Part shown: positions 33,861 to 43,011 of the stretch, one piece after another
Layout of the letters: every line of letters begins with the position of its first letter
Position numbering within the stretch: position 1 is the first letter of the stretch
From: an uncultured Flavobacteriaceae bacterium
GTDB taxonomy: Bacteria; Bacteroidota; Bacteroidia; Flavobacteriales; Flavobacteriaceae
Assembly: GCA_947494565.1 (NCBI GenBank)
Contig: CANLVG010000002.1
Location: 310,001 to 374,000 of the forward strand
Direction of reading: 5' to 3'
Length of the DNA: 64,000 bases
Translations under genes and position numbers: made by a program
Notes under the pieces: model-generated
What the model saw: only the letters and a program-made list of their open reading frames with translations
What the model was told of the DNA's origin: nothing
Databases searched by the model: none

Positions 33861-33958
33861 AACTCACATCCCCATACTTGACGCCATTCCTTGTATTAAA
33901 ATGTAACCAAAGCCCGAAAATCGCGTCTATATAGTAGTTAATCGACAATAGTTGTTTC

Positions 33959-34768
33959 ATGAAAGTCCTAACCAAAGGGAAATACTACGGAGAAAAAAAA
34001 ATGGAACTCGATAACAAGGGCATCATTCTCTCGGAATATGACTACCTCACTTCCCGTACCGATTGGCACTATCATGAGAATCCGTACTTCATGTATATTA
34101 TAGAGGGGCAGGTATACGATGTGAACAAACACCGGAAAACCAACTGTAGTTCTGGAAGTCTATTACTGCATAACTGGAACGAGTCTCATTATAATAGTAA
34201 GGAATCAAACCTTGCCAGAGGGTTCCACATCGAATTCGAGCGTACGTGGTATGAGCGCAAGAAGCTCAATGTCGACCTTTGGGAAGGAAGTCAGACTATT
34301 GAAAACCCAATGATGCACCATCTCTTGGGAAAGATTTATTTTGAATTCAAATGCCAAGATCCTTACTCTGAGCTCTCTATTGACCTCTTATTGCTACAGC
34401 TCTGTGAAACTACCCAAAATGAACAACTGTTGGCATACGACAATACGCCGCCTTGGGTTTCCTCCTTAAAGGAAATACTGCATTCAGATAATGACGACAT
34501 GCTCAACCTAAGTTCGTTATCAAATGAATTGGGAGTACACCCTGTTCATCTCTCTAGAACTATTCCGCGTTATTTTTCAGCCACCTTAGGCGATTACATC
34601 AGGCAACGGAAAATAAAGAGCGCCCTGATGTATCTGCTCGACCCCAAGCTATCCCTCACCGAAATTGCCTATTTATGTCATTTTGCCGATCAGAGCCATT
34701 TCTCCAAAACCTTCAAATTATACTTGGGTAAAACACCAAAAGTGTTTCGGGCTCAGCTTTTAGGTTGA
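33959..34768 (+). CDS. AraC-family transcriptional regulator
   Basis: The 269-residue protein has a cupin-like N-terminal sensing domain (YHENPYFMYIIEGQVYD) and a C-terminal double helix-turn-helix: LSSLSNELGVHPVHLSRTIP, then LSLTEIAYLCHFADQSHFSK with TFKLYLGKTPKVFRAQ. It is probably a ligand-responsive activator. It lies after the hexosaminidase gene on the same strand, and may regulate it, but no clear paired site was found. Confidence 0.9.
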   Translation: MKVLTKGKYYGEKKMELDNKGIILSEYDYLTSRTDWHYHENPYFMYIIEGQVYDVNKHRKTNCSSGSLLLHNWNESHYNSKESNLARGFHIEFERTWYERKKLNVDLWEGSQTIENPMMHHLLGKIYFEFKCQDPYSELSIDLLLLQLCETTQNEQLLAYDNTPPWVSSLKEILHSDNDDMLNLSSLSNELGVHPVHLSRTIPRYFSATLGDYIRQRKIKSALMYLLDPKLSLTEIAYLCHFADQSHFSKTFKLYLGKTPKVFRAQLLG

Positions 34769-34932
34769 TTCATTGTCGCAATCTACTTCGACTTCACCTC
34801 CTTTAGTGAAAGCGCAGACAAGCACTCAACCGGGCCTCAATTCTATTATTTTAAAAATTTTAACAAAACTTTGTCCTTTTCCCTAAGTAGTGTTCGTCTT
34901 TATAACAAACGGACCTTTTAAACTATTACATT

Positions 34933-35064
34933 ATGAGCACAGAAAAACTTATTCAACCGGAACAAAAGGTATTGGAGAATAAACTACACCGAATTCAGCA
35001 GCAGATTTCAGCTAAATACTGGTTTGGGTGGGGCGGCAGTTACACGAGTTCAAAAAGAAAATAG
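34933..35064 (+). CDS. Possible small protein (43 aa)
   Basis: An ATG at 34933 opens 43 codons ending in TAG at 35062-35064. The peptide has a charged helical first part (MSTEKLIQPEQKVLENKLHR), then IQQQISAKYWFGWGGSYTSS and a basic end (KRK). The aromatic-glycine cluster and charge pattern look less random than a chance frame. The stop lies 9 bp from the stop of the convergent SulP gene. No family is recognised. Confidence 0.45.
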   Translation: MSTEKLIQPEQKVLENKLHRIQQQISAKYWFGWGGSYTSSKRK

Positions 35065-35073
35065 TGCTGGGTA

Positions 35074-36702
35074 TCAAAAGCCCCAGAGATTCCACGGATC
35101 CTCAGCCTCAACCCCGTTTTTCTTCTGCACACGATCCACGACCACCTTATAAGTAGGGTCTTCCAACACATTGACATCGATTATATTTTCGGCATTTCCC
35201 AAAAGTCGAATACAGTCTTTACTCAAATGCCTTAAATGAATTTTTTTTCCTGCTTTTTTATAGCGCTCCGTAATCTTATTCAAGGCTTCGATACCTGACA
35301 TATCGGCAATACGGCTTTCCGCAAAATCGATAATGACTTCTTCAGGATCGTTCTGAATATCGAATTTCTCTGCAAATAGCGTAGTTGATCCGAAAAATAA
35401 GGGTCCAAAAATCTCATAGTGCTTGATTCCATGCTCATCCACATATTTCCTAGCCCGGATACGTTTGGCATTTTCCCAAGAATAGGCTAAAGCGGAAATC
35501 ACGACTCCCAATAATACGGCTATGGCCAAGTTGTGTGTAATTGCGGTAATCAAGGTGACCAATACCATAACCACAACATCTGATTTAGGCATTTTTCCAA
35601 AAGTCTTAAAACTTGCCCATTCAAAGGTTCCGATAGCTACCATGAACATCAGACCTACCAATGCTGCCATGGGAAGACGCTCGATGAGGCTCGATCCAAA
35701 CATGATGAAAACCAATAGCATTACGGCAGCGGTAATTCCAGAAAGACGGGCCCTGGCCCCTGAAGAGGTATTGATCAGACTCTGCCCTATCATTGCACAG
35801 CCCCCCATACCCGATAGAAAGCCTGATAGTATATTTGCGGTACCTTGAGCCACACATTCCTTATTGCCACTACCTCGAGTCTCCGTAATCTCATCAATGA
35901 TATTCAAGGTCAACAAGCTCTCAATAAGACCCACCCCGGCTACGATCGCGGCATACGGAAAAATAATAGTGAAGGTCTGCCAAGTGAATGGAATTTGGGG
36001 AATGGAAAGGGGCGGCAACCCTCCTTTAATGCTCTCCCCTTCGCGCATAGTATCGGCCACGGTCAACGTATCGACACCAAATCCGATGACGATTGCAGAA
36101 ACGACCACAATAGCCACTAAAGATGAGGGTACGGCTTTGGTCAACTTCGGAAGCCCCCAAATAATCAACATCGTCAAAAGGGTCAACCCGAGCATGATAT
36201 ACATTGATGAGCCACTGAGTAAGGTCTCCGATTCTTTTTCATAAAAATTCGGAAATTGGGCCATGAAAATAATAATCGCCAATCCGTTGACGAATCCGAA
36301 CATTACGGGGTGTGGTACTAGGCGTATGAATTTACCAAGTCGAAGCAGACCTGCCCCGATCTGTAATAGTCCCGCTATGATTACCGTAGCGAAAACATAA
36401 TTCAAAATAGTCTCGGGTTCTATTCCAGGAAAATTTCTTTTAAGCTCTAGAATCAAACCCACGAAAATAACCGCTACAGCTCCTGTCGCACCAGAAATCA
36501 TACCCGGTCGACCACCTAAGATAGATGTCACCAAACAGAGGATAAAAGCCGCGTACAACCCTGTCAAAGGGGAAAAACCTGGGATCAACGCAAAGGCAAT
36601 AGCCTCTGGAACCAACGCCAAAGCCACCGTCAAACCCGAAAGAATTTCGGTCTTATAATCTACTTTTTGCTTAAAATCGAAAAGATTGAGGTACTTTTTC
36701 AT
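35074..36702 (-). CDS. SulP-family anion transporter with STAS domain
   Basis: The 542-residue protein has 10-14 membrane helices starting with the SulP motif GLTVALALVPEAIAFALIPG. It continues with GGRPGMISGATGAVAVIF and the STAS domain near residues 430-520 (VIIDFAESRIADMSGIEALN). SulP proteins carry sulfate, bicarbonate or organic anions by proton or sodium symport or by exchange. The substrate cannot be read here; a BicA-like bicarbonate carrier is one option. A -7 box (minus strand TATTTTTG, 36723-36730) sits 21 bp before the ATG. Confidence 0.93.
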   Translation of the reverse strand: MKKYLNLFDFKQKVDYKTEILSGLTVALALVPEAIAFALIPGFSPLTGLYAAFILCLVTSILGGRPGMISGATGAVAVIFVGLILELKRNFPGIEPETILNYVFATVIIAGLLQIGAGLLRLGKFIRLVPHPVMFGFVNGLAIIIFMAQFPNFYEKESETLLSGSSMYIMLGLTLLTMLIIWGLPKLTKAVPSSLVAIVVVSAIVIGFGVDTLTVADTMREGESIKGGLPPLSIPQIPFTWQTFTIIFPYAAIVAGVGLIESLLTLNIIDEITETRGSGNKECVAQGTANILSGFLSGMGGCAMIGQSLINTSSGARARLSGITAAVMLLVFIMFGSSLIERLPMAALVGLMFMVAIGTFEWASFKTFGKMPKSDVVVMVLVTLITAITHNLAIAVLLGVVISALAYSWENAKRIRARKYVDEHGIKHYEIFGPLFFGSTTLFAEKFDIQNDPEEVIIDFAESRIADMSGIEALNKITERYKKAGKKIHLRHLSKDCIRLLGNAENIIDVNVLEDPTYKVVVDRVQKKNGVEAEDPWNLWGF

Positions 36703-36798
36703 CTGCCGTCGAATTAAGCTGGCAAAAATAGGACTTATTGCCTTGTAATAGTGCTATTTATTCGAAAACCTCATTTCCAAGACTTTCTTGAACGTTGA

Positions 36799-37242
36799 TT
36801 ATTTTGCCCAATAATCGACAACGAATACCTTTTCAATATGCGGCTGTAGGCTTGCCACGAATTCTTGATGTTTTGGATGTGGTGTATAAATACTGTCCCT
36901 ATCTTTTTCTGAAGCAAAGGTCAACATATAGCAATGGGTAAAGCCTTGATGAAAATCTTCCGGACTATCATTTAATCCCCATTCGAAATCTTTAATGGCT
37001 GAAATGTGTGTGGGTAACGCATTGAAGCCATCATTTAACTTCTGCACATCCTCATCACTGGCATCATCCTTGAATTTGAAGATAACCACATGACGTAGTC
37101 GTTCTTCTTGTTTGACTTGTTCTTCCATTACTGTGCTTTCCATTTTTTTAGCTTGTTTTTGTTCGTCCTTTGCTTCGCCACATGATAATTGTACTAGACA
37201 ACTGGCCAAAATAATTCCGAATGCAATTTTTGTTCTGCTCAT
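36799..37242 (-). CDS. Dabb-domain lipoprotein
   Basis: The 147-residue protein has a lipoprotein signal (LASCLVQLSCGEA). After a charged linker comes a Dabb (dimeric A/B barrel, stress-responsive) domain: LRHVVIFKFKDDASDEDVQK, LPTHISAIKDFEWGLN, FTHCYMLTFASEKDRDSIY and HPKHQEFVASLQP. Dabb proteins are often dimeric and can be small lyases or cyclases (for example olivetolic acid cyclase) or ligand binders. It is last in the PhyH-symporter-SDR-Dabb operon (31-bp gap). Export to the periplasm means it meets the substrate outside the cytosol. Confidence 0.9.
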   Translation of the reverse strand: MSRTKIAFGIILASCLVQLSCGEAKDEQKQAKKMESTVMEEQVKQEERLRHVVIFKFKDDASDEDVQKLNDGFNALPTHISAIKDFEWGLNDSPEDFHQGFTHCYMLTFASEKDRDSIYTPHPKHQEFVASLQPHIEKVFVVDYWAK

Positions 37243-37273
37243 TTACTTTGTTTTAGAAATATGAATTGTTCAA

Positions 37274-38068
37274 CTATATAATTCCTCCCATACTACCCCC
37301 ATCAACCTTGATAGCCACACCATTGGTGGCCGAAGAAAGTGGGCTCGTCAAATAGGTTATCGTATTTGCTACTTCTTCTACTTTAGCAAAACGCTGTAGT
37401 AGTGAAGAAGTGCGGACTTCCGTAAAAAAGGCTTCCTCTACCTGCGCTTTGGTCTTGCCTTCCTTCTTCGCTGTATTTTCCAAAAATAACTCTGCTCCCT
37501 CTGACAAAGTAGAACCTGGAACTACGGTATTTACGGTCACCCCAGAACCTTTGGTCAACTGTGCCAATCCTCTTGAAACGGATAAAACAGCTGCTTTGGT
37601 CATACTATATGGAATCAAATTGACCGGAACCAAAGTCGCACATTCGCTAGAAATGAATAGAATACGCCCCCAATTGTTGGAGAGCATCTTTGGAAGCAAT
37701 TCTTTTGACAAACGAACACCGCTCATCACATTAACTTCGAATTGTCGATACCAATCTTCTTCTCCTTCCTCAAAGAAAGACCCCGATTCATACATGCCCA
37801 CGTTGTTAATTAGGATGTCTATTGCCGGTAGCTTTTCAAGTAACGCTCTCACTTCATTGGGTTTACTAAAATCCGCAGCCAAGCCTGAAATGGAAGCCTC
37901 AGGATACGCTTGTTGTAATTTTCGAATCGATCGATTTAACTTTTCCTCAGCCCTTCCGTTAAGAATAATTCTCGCCCCTTCTCTTGCCAACGATTGCGCA
38001 GTAGCAAAGCCAATCCCCGCAGTAGCACCTGTAATAAAAGCAGTTTTTTCCTGAAGTTGTAAATCCAT
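37274..38068 (-). CDS. Short-chain dehydrogenase/reductase
   Basis: The start is placed at ATG 38068; a longer frame to 38134 adds an unlikely Tyr-rich leader overlapping the symporter gene. The protein of about 264 residues has the NAD(P) motif TGATAGIGFATA, NNVGMYESG, and the catalytic Ser and YxxxK (ISSECATLVPVN, YSMTKAAV), all intact. The sequence GGSMGGII at the end is typical of 3-oxoacyl-ACP-reductase-like SDRs. It probably oxidises or reduces a hydroxyl on the metabolite handled by this operon. Confidence 0.92.
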   Translation of the reverse strand: MDLQLQEKTAFITGATAGIGFATAQSLAREGARIILNGRAEEKLNRSIRKLQQAYPEASISGLAADFSKPNEVRALLEKLPAIDILINNVGMYESGSFFEEGEEDWYRQFEVNVMSGVRLSKELLPKMLSNNWGRILFISSECATLVPVNLIPYSMTKAAVLSVSRGLAQLTKGSGVTVNTVVPGSTLSEGAELFLENTAKKEGKTKAQVEEAFFTEVRTSSLLQRFAKVEEVANTITYLTSPLSSATNGVAIKVDGGSMGGII

Positions 38069-38084
38069 CGTTTTCCAAATATTC

Positions 38085-39764
38085 TTATCCGGCGATACCC
38101 CATGTACTGAATACCCCCCATAATAGTAGTACAAGCGCCACTAATACAACGGTAAGTGTCATATCAGAAGACCACTTGAATACAGGTCTTTCCGCACGTT
38201 TTTTAAACGTAACCAGTTCTAACCGTTCTACCGGCTGTGCAGGGGTCATCTTGCTGACTATCATCAAAATCATCGCGCAAAAAAGGAATAGGAACAAGGC
38301 GAAGTGCAAGAAATTAATACCTAGAAACATTCCTAAAAATGAACCTTCTCCCACTACGATCGTTCCTTCATTCGCAAGAAATTCAGCAATTAATCTAAAA
38401 ACCCCGATGACAAAGCCTACCCACAATGCCACAATAGCACCACGTGCATTAATCCATTTATAAAACAGACCGAAGAGAAAAACCGCGGCTATCGGTGGAG
38501 AAATATATGCTTGGATACTTTGGAGGTAATGAAAAATTCCGCCTCCCATAAGCGCTTTCATAAAAGGAATCCATCCAAGGCTGACCACCACCAATACTAC
38601 CGTTGCCAATCGGCCAAAACGGACCAGGTCTTTTTGATTGGCGTTCGGTCTATACTTTTGATAGAAATCGATGGTGAGTAGTGTCGAACTCGAATTAAAG
38701 GCTGAAGAAAGGGAACTCATCAGCGCTGCCAATAACCCGGCAATGGCCAAGCCTTTTAATCCTGTTGGCAAAAATCCGTTGATCATGGCCGGTAAAGCCT
38801 GATCGGCATTATCCATTGAAAACTCAATTGCTCCTTCTTGTAAAAGGGCATAGGCGATTACACCGGGAATAAAAAAGATAAATACGGGAAGTAACTTCAA
38901 ATATCCTGCAAAAAGGGCTCCTTTTCTTGCGTTGTTGATATCTTTGGCCGAAAGGGTTCGCTGTACAATATATTGGTCGGTACACCAATACCAAACCCCC
39001 AAAATAGGAGCCCCGAACAACATACCCGTCCAAGGGTACTCTGTATCGGACATTGGTCGCCAAAGATTAAAAAACTGTGCTGTAGGTGGATTGCCTTCTT
39101 GAGCCGCGGCCGTTGTGATTACCGCTATCATATGGTCCCAGCCGCCCAGTGCATACAAGCCAAATACGGTTACCGCAATGGTACCCAAGAGCAAAATAAA
39201 GGCTTGTACCATATCCGTGTAGATTACGGCCTTGAGTCCACCCAAAACCGTATAGAATCCCGTCGCAACAACGGTGACTATGGCGCCGGTCCAAAAAGGA
39301 ACACCGACGGTTTCGAAAACCAAGGCTCCTGCAAAAATGATAAGGGATATTTTAGTAATCACATACGCTAAAATGGAAATTACGGAGAGGTAACTTCTAC
39401 ACGCTTTAGAATAACGTTTTTCAAGAAATTCGGGCATGGTATATACTCCAGAACGTAAATAAAAGGGAACAAAGACCCATCCCAAAAGAATTAGAACCAA
39501 AGAGGCGATTATCTCAAAATTCGCCATGGGCATATTGCCCCGTGCACCCGCGCCGGAAACCCCCAAAATAATCTCCGATCCGATATTCGATGCAAATAAC
39601 GATGCCCCGATAACAAGCCAGCCCGAGTTCTTCCCAGCGAGAAAATAATCGACCGCTCCGCCTGAATCCGATTTGGTTTTTGATGCCCACTGGGCAATCC
39701 ATAAGATAATTCCAAAATAGACAAGGATAATGGCAATATCCCAAAAACTAAGGCTTGATAGCAT
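38085..39764 (-). CDS. Sodium:solute symporter (SSS/SLC5 family)
   Basis: The 559-residue protein has 13-14 membrane helices. The SSS signatures are FLAGKNSGWLVIGASLFASN, ISLIIFAGALVFETVGVP, YTVLGGLKAVIYTDMVQAF and GLAIAGLLAALMSSLSSAFN. The family covers sugar, inositol, proline and sialic acid carriers driven by Na+. The pattern is closest to the SGLT/sugar-inositol branch, an inference only. It lies between the PhyH gene and the SDR gene on the same strand. Confidence 0.93.
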   Translation of the reverse strand: MLSSLSFWDIAIILVYFGIILWIAQWASKTKSDSGGAVDYFLAGKNSGWLVIGASLFASNIGSEIILGVSGAGARGNMPMANFEIIASLVLILLGWVFVPFYLRSGVYTMPEFLEKRYSKACRSYLSVISILAYVITKISLIIFAGALVFETVGVPFWTGAIVTVVATGFYTVLGGLKAVIYTDMVQAFILLLGTIAVTVFGLYALGGWDHMIAVITTAAAQEGNPPTAQFFNLWRPMSDTEYPWTGMLFGAPILGVWYWCTDQYIVQRTLSAKDINNARKGALFAGYLKLLPVFIFFIPGVIAYALLQEGAIEFSMDNADQALPAMINGFLPTGLKGLAIAGLLAALMSSLSSAFNSSSTLLTIDFYQKYRPNANQKDLVRFGRLATVVLVVVSLGWIPFMKALMGGGIFHYLQSIQAYISPPIAAVFLFGLFYKWINARGAIVALWVGFVIGVFRLIAEFLANEGTIVVGEGSFLGMFLGINFLHFALFLFLFCAMILMIVSKMTPAQPVERLELVTFKKRAERPVFKWSSDMTLTVVLVALVLLLWGVFSTWGIAG

Positions 39765-39798
39765 ACGATGGTTGGTTTTTATAGTGGTTTACTCTGAA

Positions 39799-40773
39799 TT
39801 ACCAATTCTCCAAACCTAAGAGTTTTTTACCCAATTCAGTGAGCTCGGCCGTATCGTATTTGGTTTGCTCCCAATTTCTCGGATCGCCTGGAAAAGCATA
39901 GCCTTCAGGGGCGATGCGGTTTTTCCATGAATTGATACGCCATTTACGCAATTCTTCATTGTCTTCTTCTGCAGGCATCATTGAAATGTATTGCGCGATA
40001 CGTACTTTATCCTTTGATTTATTAGGGCGAATGCCATGGGGTTCCGTACTATTGAAAATCAGCAAATCGCCAGCTTCCATCTTCACTTTTACGATTTTAT
40101 CTTCCAAGTCGGTAATATCGGGTTGAAAGTGATCACGATCTTCGGGTTGGGTCAACTTCCAAGTATCATAATTTCGATAGAGCCAAGGAATGCATTGAAA
40201 GCCACCCATGTTTTCATCGGTTTGATCTGCCAAGGCCAACACACCTTGCACATTTTGCGGCTTGGTTTCCGGATCATAATCCCAATGGATAAAGCCTTTT
40301 TTATCTACCCCCGGTGGCAGCGGAAAATTCAAATTGGCCCTGTCAATGGTAACCCATAGTTTCTCGGTACCCCACACATCGACGAAAGCATCATAGACCC
40401 GTTGCATTTGACGATTATTCCAAAGATGTTGGTTATTATAGACTTCGACCATACCCGTACCCGTTAGTTCTTTCATTTTCATTTCGGCCCTTGGGGGCGC
40501 ATACCAAGTCTCGGGGTCGTTGGGGTCTTTTTCATCAAATTCCCATAAGAAATCGGCAGTAGCTTTTGCTTGGTTTTTAGGAAGGGCATTCTTGATTACA
40601 ATGTACCCATTGTGTATCCAGAAATTCCAATCTTCCTCGCTCAATACACGTAATGGTTTTCCATTGGAACGATCGTTTAAGTTGATCTTACTACTGGTAG
40701 CGGTCGAGGGGTTTCCAGGAATTTCTTCGTGGGCCTTATTGGCCATTTCAATTTTACTTTTCGTCTGTTGCAT
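39799..40773 (-). CDS. Phytanoyl-CoA dioxygenase (PhyH)-family Fe(II)/2-oxoglutarate oxygenase
   Basis: The start is placed at ATG 40773; the longer frame (to 40836) would overlap the promoter. The protein of about 324 residues has the iron facial triad: HxD in GFIHWDYDPETK and the distal His in NSTEPHGIRPNKSKDKVRIA, with the Arg that binds 2-oxoglutarate. Members hydroxylate small molecules, for example ectoine or fatty acyl chains, or cleave C-N or C-P bonds. It leads the operon PhyH-symporter-SDR-Dabb. The promoter carries paired repeats that suit control by the divergent AraC gene. Confidence 0.9.
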   Translation of the reverse strand: MQQTKSKIEMANKAHEEIPGNPSTATSSKINLNDRSNGKPLRVLSEEDWNFWIHNGYIVIKNALPKNQAKATADFLWEFDEKDPNDPETWYAPPRAEMKMKELTGTGMVEVYNNQHLWNNRQMQRVYDAFVDVWGTEKLWVTIDRANLNFPLPPGVDKKGFIHWDYDPETKPQNVQGVLALADQTDENMGGFQCIPWLYRNYDTWKLTQPEDRDHFQPDITDLEDKIVKVKMEAGDLLIFNSTEPHGIRPNKSKDKVRIAQYISMMPAEEDNEELRKWRINSWKNRIAPEGYAFPGDPRNWEQTKYDTAELTELGKKLLGLENW

Positions 40774-40799
40774 AGCTTCGTACTTTAAATTCGATGATG

Positions 40800-40830
40800 T
40801 AAAACTACTTCCGTTCCAAGGCTTTTTCAA
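40800..40830 (-). promoter_or_regulatory. Promoter of the PhyH operon
   Basis: The minus strand has TTG (40830-40828), 20 bp, then TAGTTTTA (40807-40800), one base off the TAnnTTTG box. The direct repeats at 40836-40865 begin 6 bp upstream of the TTG, the position expected for an activator touching RNA polymerase. Confidence 0.6.
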
Positions 40831-40835
40831 CCTCA

Positions 40836-40865
40836 ATATTGATACAAATTTGAACTATATTGATA
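40836..40865. promoter_or_regulatory. Paired AraC-type half-sites, 21 bp apart
   Basis: ATATTGATA occurs at 40836-40844 and again at 40857-40865, a 21-bp period like the two half-sites of AraC-family operators. With flanking bases the shared form is CwATATTGATA. The pair lies between the divergent PhyH and AraC genes. Confidence 0.65.
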
Positions 40866-40918
40866 TTTTAGAACCATAAATTACCAATTTAGGCTAATTT
40901 TGTCTTTTACTACTGTTT

Positions 40919-41773
40919 GTGAAAATACAATTAGAAAGCATATCACCGGCATCAAAAAGTCCGTTTCGGTTGTTACACGACCCGAAATTGAACCACTTGT
41001 TCTATTGGCATTTTCATCCGGAATTTGAATTGGTATACATTGAAGGGGCCAGTGCCACACGTCATGTTGGAGATCATATTTCCCAATTTTCGGATAGCGA
41101 CCTTGTATTGATCGGTTCGAATATTCCGCATTTAAATTTCGACCATGGGGTGACCACTTCCTATCGCAAAGAGGTCTTGCACATCAAGCCTTTTTTTAGA
41201 GAGGATTTCGTATCACAATTTCCTGAATTACAAAGTCTGGAGCGCTTACTTGAACTTTCGAAATACGGGTTGGCCTTTTCCGGTAAGACCAAGGTCGAAG
41301 TCGGTGTACTTCTAAAAAGGCTATATCGCCTCCAACCCTTTGAATTTTTTATGCAATCGCTTGACATCTTAAAGAAGCTCGCCCAAAGCGGGGAGTTCGA
41401 ATTGCTTCACAGCAAACCCTATATCAATCGATATCGCAAAAAAGAACAAGACCGTATTCGGCAAATCTATGCTCTTGTAGATGAGCGCTATCAGGGTAAG
41501 ATTACAGTGGAGGAAGTGGCTTCACTCTCAAATTTGACCAAACCTGCCTTTTGTAGGTATTTCAAAAAAGCTACGGGTACCACCTTTATCGGGTTTTTAA
41601 ATCAATATCGTATCAGCCAAGCCAAACGGCTTTTACTTTTGGGGAAAAACATAGGAGAGACTTGCTTTTCCTGTGGCTTCGAAAGTCTCTCGTATTTCAA
41701 CCGGACTTTTAAAAAAGTGACCGGTGAGAATCCTTCCGAATTTAAAAAAAGACACTTGGGCCACAACCCGTAG
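40919..41773 (+). CDS. AraC-family transcriptional regulator
   Basis: The 284-residue protein starts at GTG 40919. The N-terminal cupin-like domain has HPEFELVYIEGASATRHVGD. The C-terminal DNA-binding part has ITVEEVASLSNLTKPAFCRY, FKKATGTTFIGFLNQYRIS and the second helix-turn-helix GETCFSCGFESLSYFNRTF. This layout is typical of Bacteroidota sugar-responsive AraC proteins. A -7 box (TAATTTTG, 40895-40902) lies upstream. Its divergent neighbour operon and the paired 21-bp repeats between them suggest it activates that operon. Confidence 0.9.
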   Translation: MKIQLESISPASKSPFRLLHDPKLNHLFYWHFHPEFELVYIEGASATRHVGDHISQFSDSDLVLIGSNIPHLNFDHGVTTSYRKEVLHIKPFFREDFVSQFPELQSLERLLELSKYGLAFSGKTKVEVGVLLKRLYRLQPFEFFMQSLDILKKLAQSGEFELLHSKPYINRYRKKEQDRIRQIYALVDERYQGKITVEEVASLSNLTKPAFCRYFKKATGTTFIGFLNQYRISQAKRLLLLGKNIGETCFSCGFESLSYFNRTFKKVTGENPSEFKKRHLGHNP

Positions 41774-41854
41774 TTGAAGTTGATATGCAAAAAGTGAATG
41801 GAAATCGCTATGGGCGAATTCGTTGGCGTCCATCAGGATATCGCAATCTTGAAA

Positions 41855-41887
41855 AGAAAAAACCCCTTGACATTTCTGTTCAAGGGG
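41855..41887 (-). terminator. Rho-independent terminator for the 304-aa lipoprotein gene
   Basis: On the minus strand CCCCTTGA and TCAAGGGG form an 8-bp stem with a 9-nt loop, followed by a run of T residues and a pyrimidine stretch. It is about 75 bp after the lipoprotein stop. It may also end the AraC transcript coming from the other side. Confidence 0.85.
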
Positions 41888-41961
41888 CTTTCTAACTAAA
41901 TAACCAACCAAAAAATCTTTATTTCAGTTACGCTCAACGCGCGTAAGCTGGTTTTATACTG

Positions 41962-42876
41962 TTATTTTTTTCTCTTTCGTTCTACCTTCATGGTAGGATT
42001 CGAAATCTTCGTTCTTTTCCTCGCGGTTGAATTTTTACCGGATTTTAAGTACTGCTGATATCCTCTTCCTCTAAATTCATATACCGTCTCACTAGATGGA
42101 TGATACAGCTCGATTGTACTATCATTAATAACGTACAGTTCAAAGTAATCATTGCCCATAGAATCGTAAGCAAGTGTTAAAGTTTTGAGCGTTTCATCGT
42201 TTTCTACGTCATATACCTGATAATCTCCCTCAAAATCCCACTGTAAATTGGAGATAGGCGTTCCATTGGCGTCAATCGACGATCTAAAGAAGGTCGGGTT
42301 GAATTGTAGAAAATTCTCATTATCGAACTCATTCAGCGCACCTGTCTCACTTGTAAATATCTTTTCCCAAGCGTCGTACTCTTGAAGAAAGTAATTGATG
42401 TTATCATAAAATACAAAGTCATAGTCGAAATTACCGGTTTGATACCCGTTCAAGAAATAGGATGTTCCTGAACGTTGATCACGTAACTCAATCGTATTTC
42501 CATTGACAGCAAAAACATCCAATAACCACAGACCATCGATATCATGATCGATTTCTACAGTGCCCCGTAACGTACCATAACTTCCGACATCTATTCCGAA
42601 CCCGTTACCGGTCTTGCCCAGGCCTACTATATTGTTGTTCGCATATATAATACCGTCAATAAATGAAATGGTAAACGCTCTTTGTAGAAAAGGTACTTCT
42701 CCATTTCCGGTGGTCGCATTAATATCAACATACCACAGATCAAACGACTGTAAGACCTGATCGGTGTTGAATGCGGATTCTTCAATGAAATCATCTTGTA
42801 CTATGGTTTCTACATAGCATGAAGTCATTAGAAATACCAGTCCTAAAAGTGTGAAGAGTAGTTTTGTCCGTTTCAT
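41962..42876 (-). CDS. Lipoprotein of unknown function
   Basis: The 304-residue protein has a lipoprotein signal (GLVFLMTSCYVE). The mature part appears to hold two similar beta-rich halves: FDLWYVDINATTGNG through TIELRDQRSGTSYFLNGY, and LQWDFEGDYQVYDVEND through TIELYHPSSETVYEFRGRGY. Each half ends in a TIEL-x-phrase, suggesting an internal duplication. The C-terminus is very basic (KVERKRKK). Similar flavobacterial proteins exist, but I know of no tested function. It is monocistronic, with a terminator. Confidence 0.85.
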   Translation of the reverse strand: MKRTKLLFTLLGLVFLMTSCYVETIVQDDFIEESAFNTDQVLQSFDLWYVDINATTGNGEVPFLQRAFTISFIDGIIYANNNIVGLGKTGNGFGIDVGSYGTLRGTVEIDHDIDGLWLLDVFAVNGNTIELRDQRSGTSYFLNGYQTGNFDYDFVFYDNINYFLQEYDAWEKIFTSETGALNEFDNENFLQFNPTFFRSSIDANGTPISNLQWDFEGDYQVYDVENDETLKTLTLAYDSMGNDYFELYVINDSTIELYHPSSETVYEFRGRGYQQYLKSGKNSTARKRTKISNPTMKVERKRKK

Positions 42877-43011
42877 AATGCTCGATTTACGATTCGTATA
42901 TCAAATATCAATTCTTATGCCGTTTTTTTAACTATCTGATAAACAGTGCTTAAGGTTAGGGTTTTTTTAATTGCTAGTTTTGTAGCCTGATTTAAATGTT
43001 ATATAGAACGG

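Noticed and set aside
37410-38054. A long forward frame (214 codons) opposite the SDR gene
   Set aside because: The minus-strand frame has a full SDR with motif and catalytic residues; the forward one has no recognisable domain.
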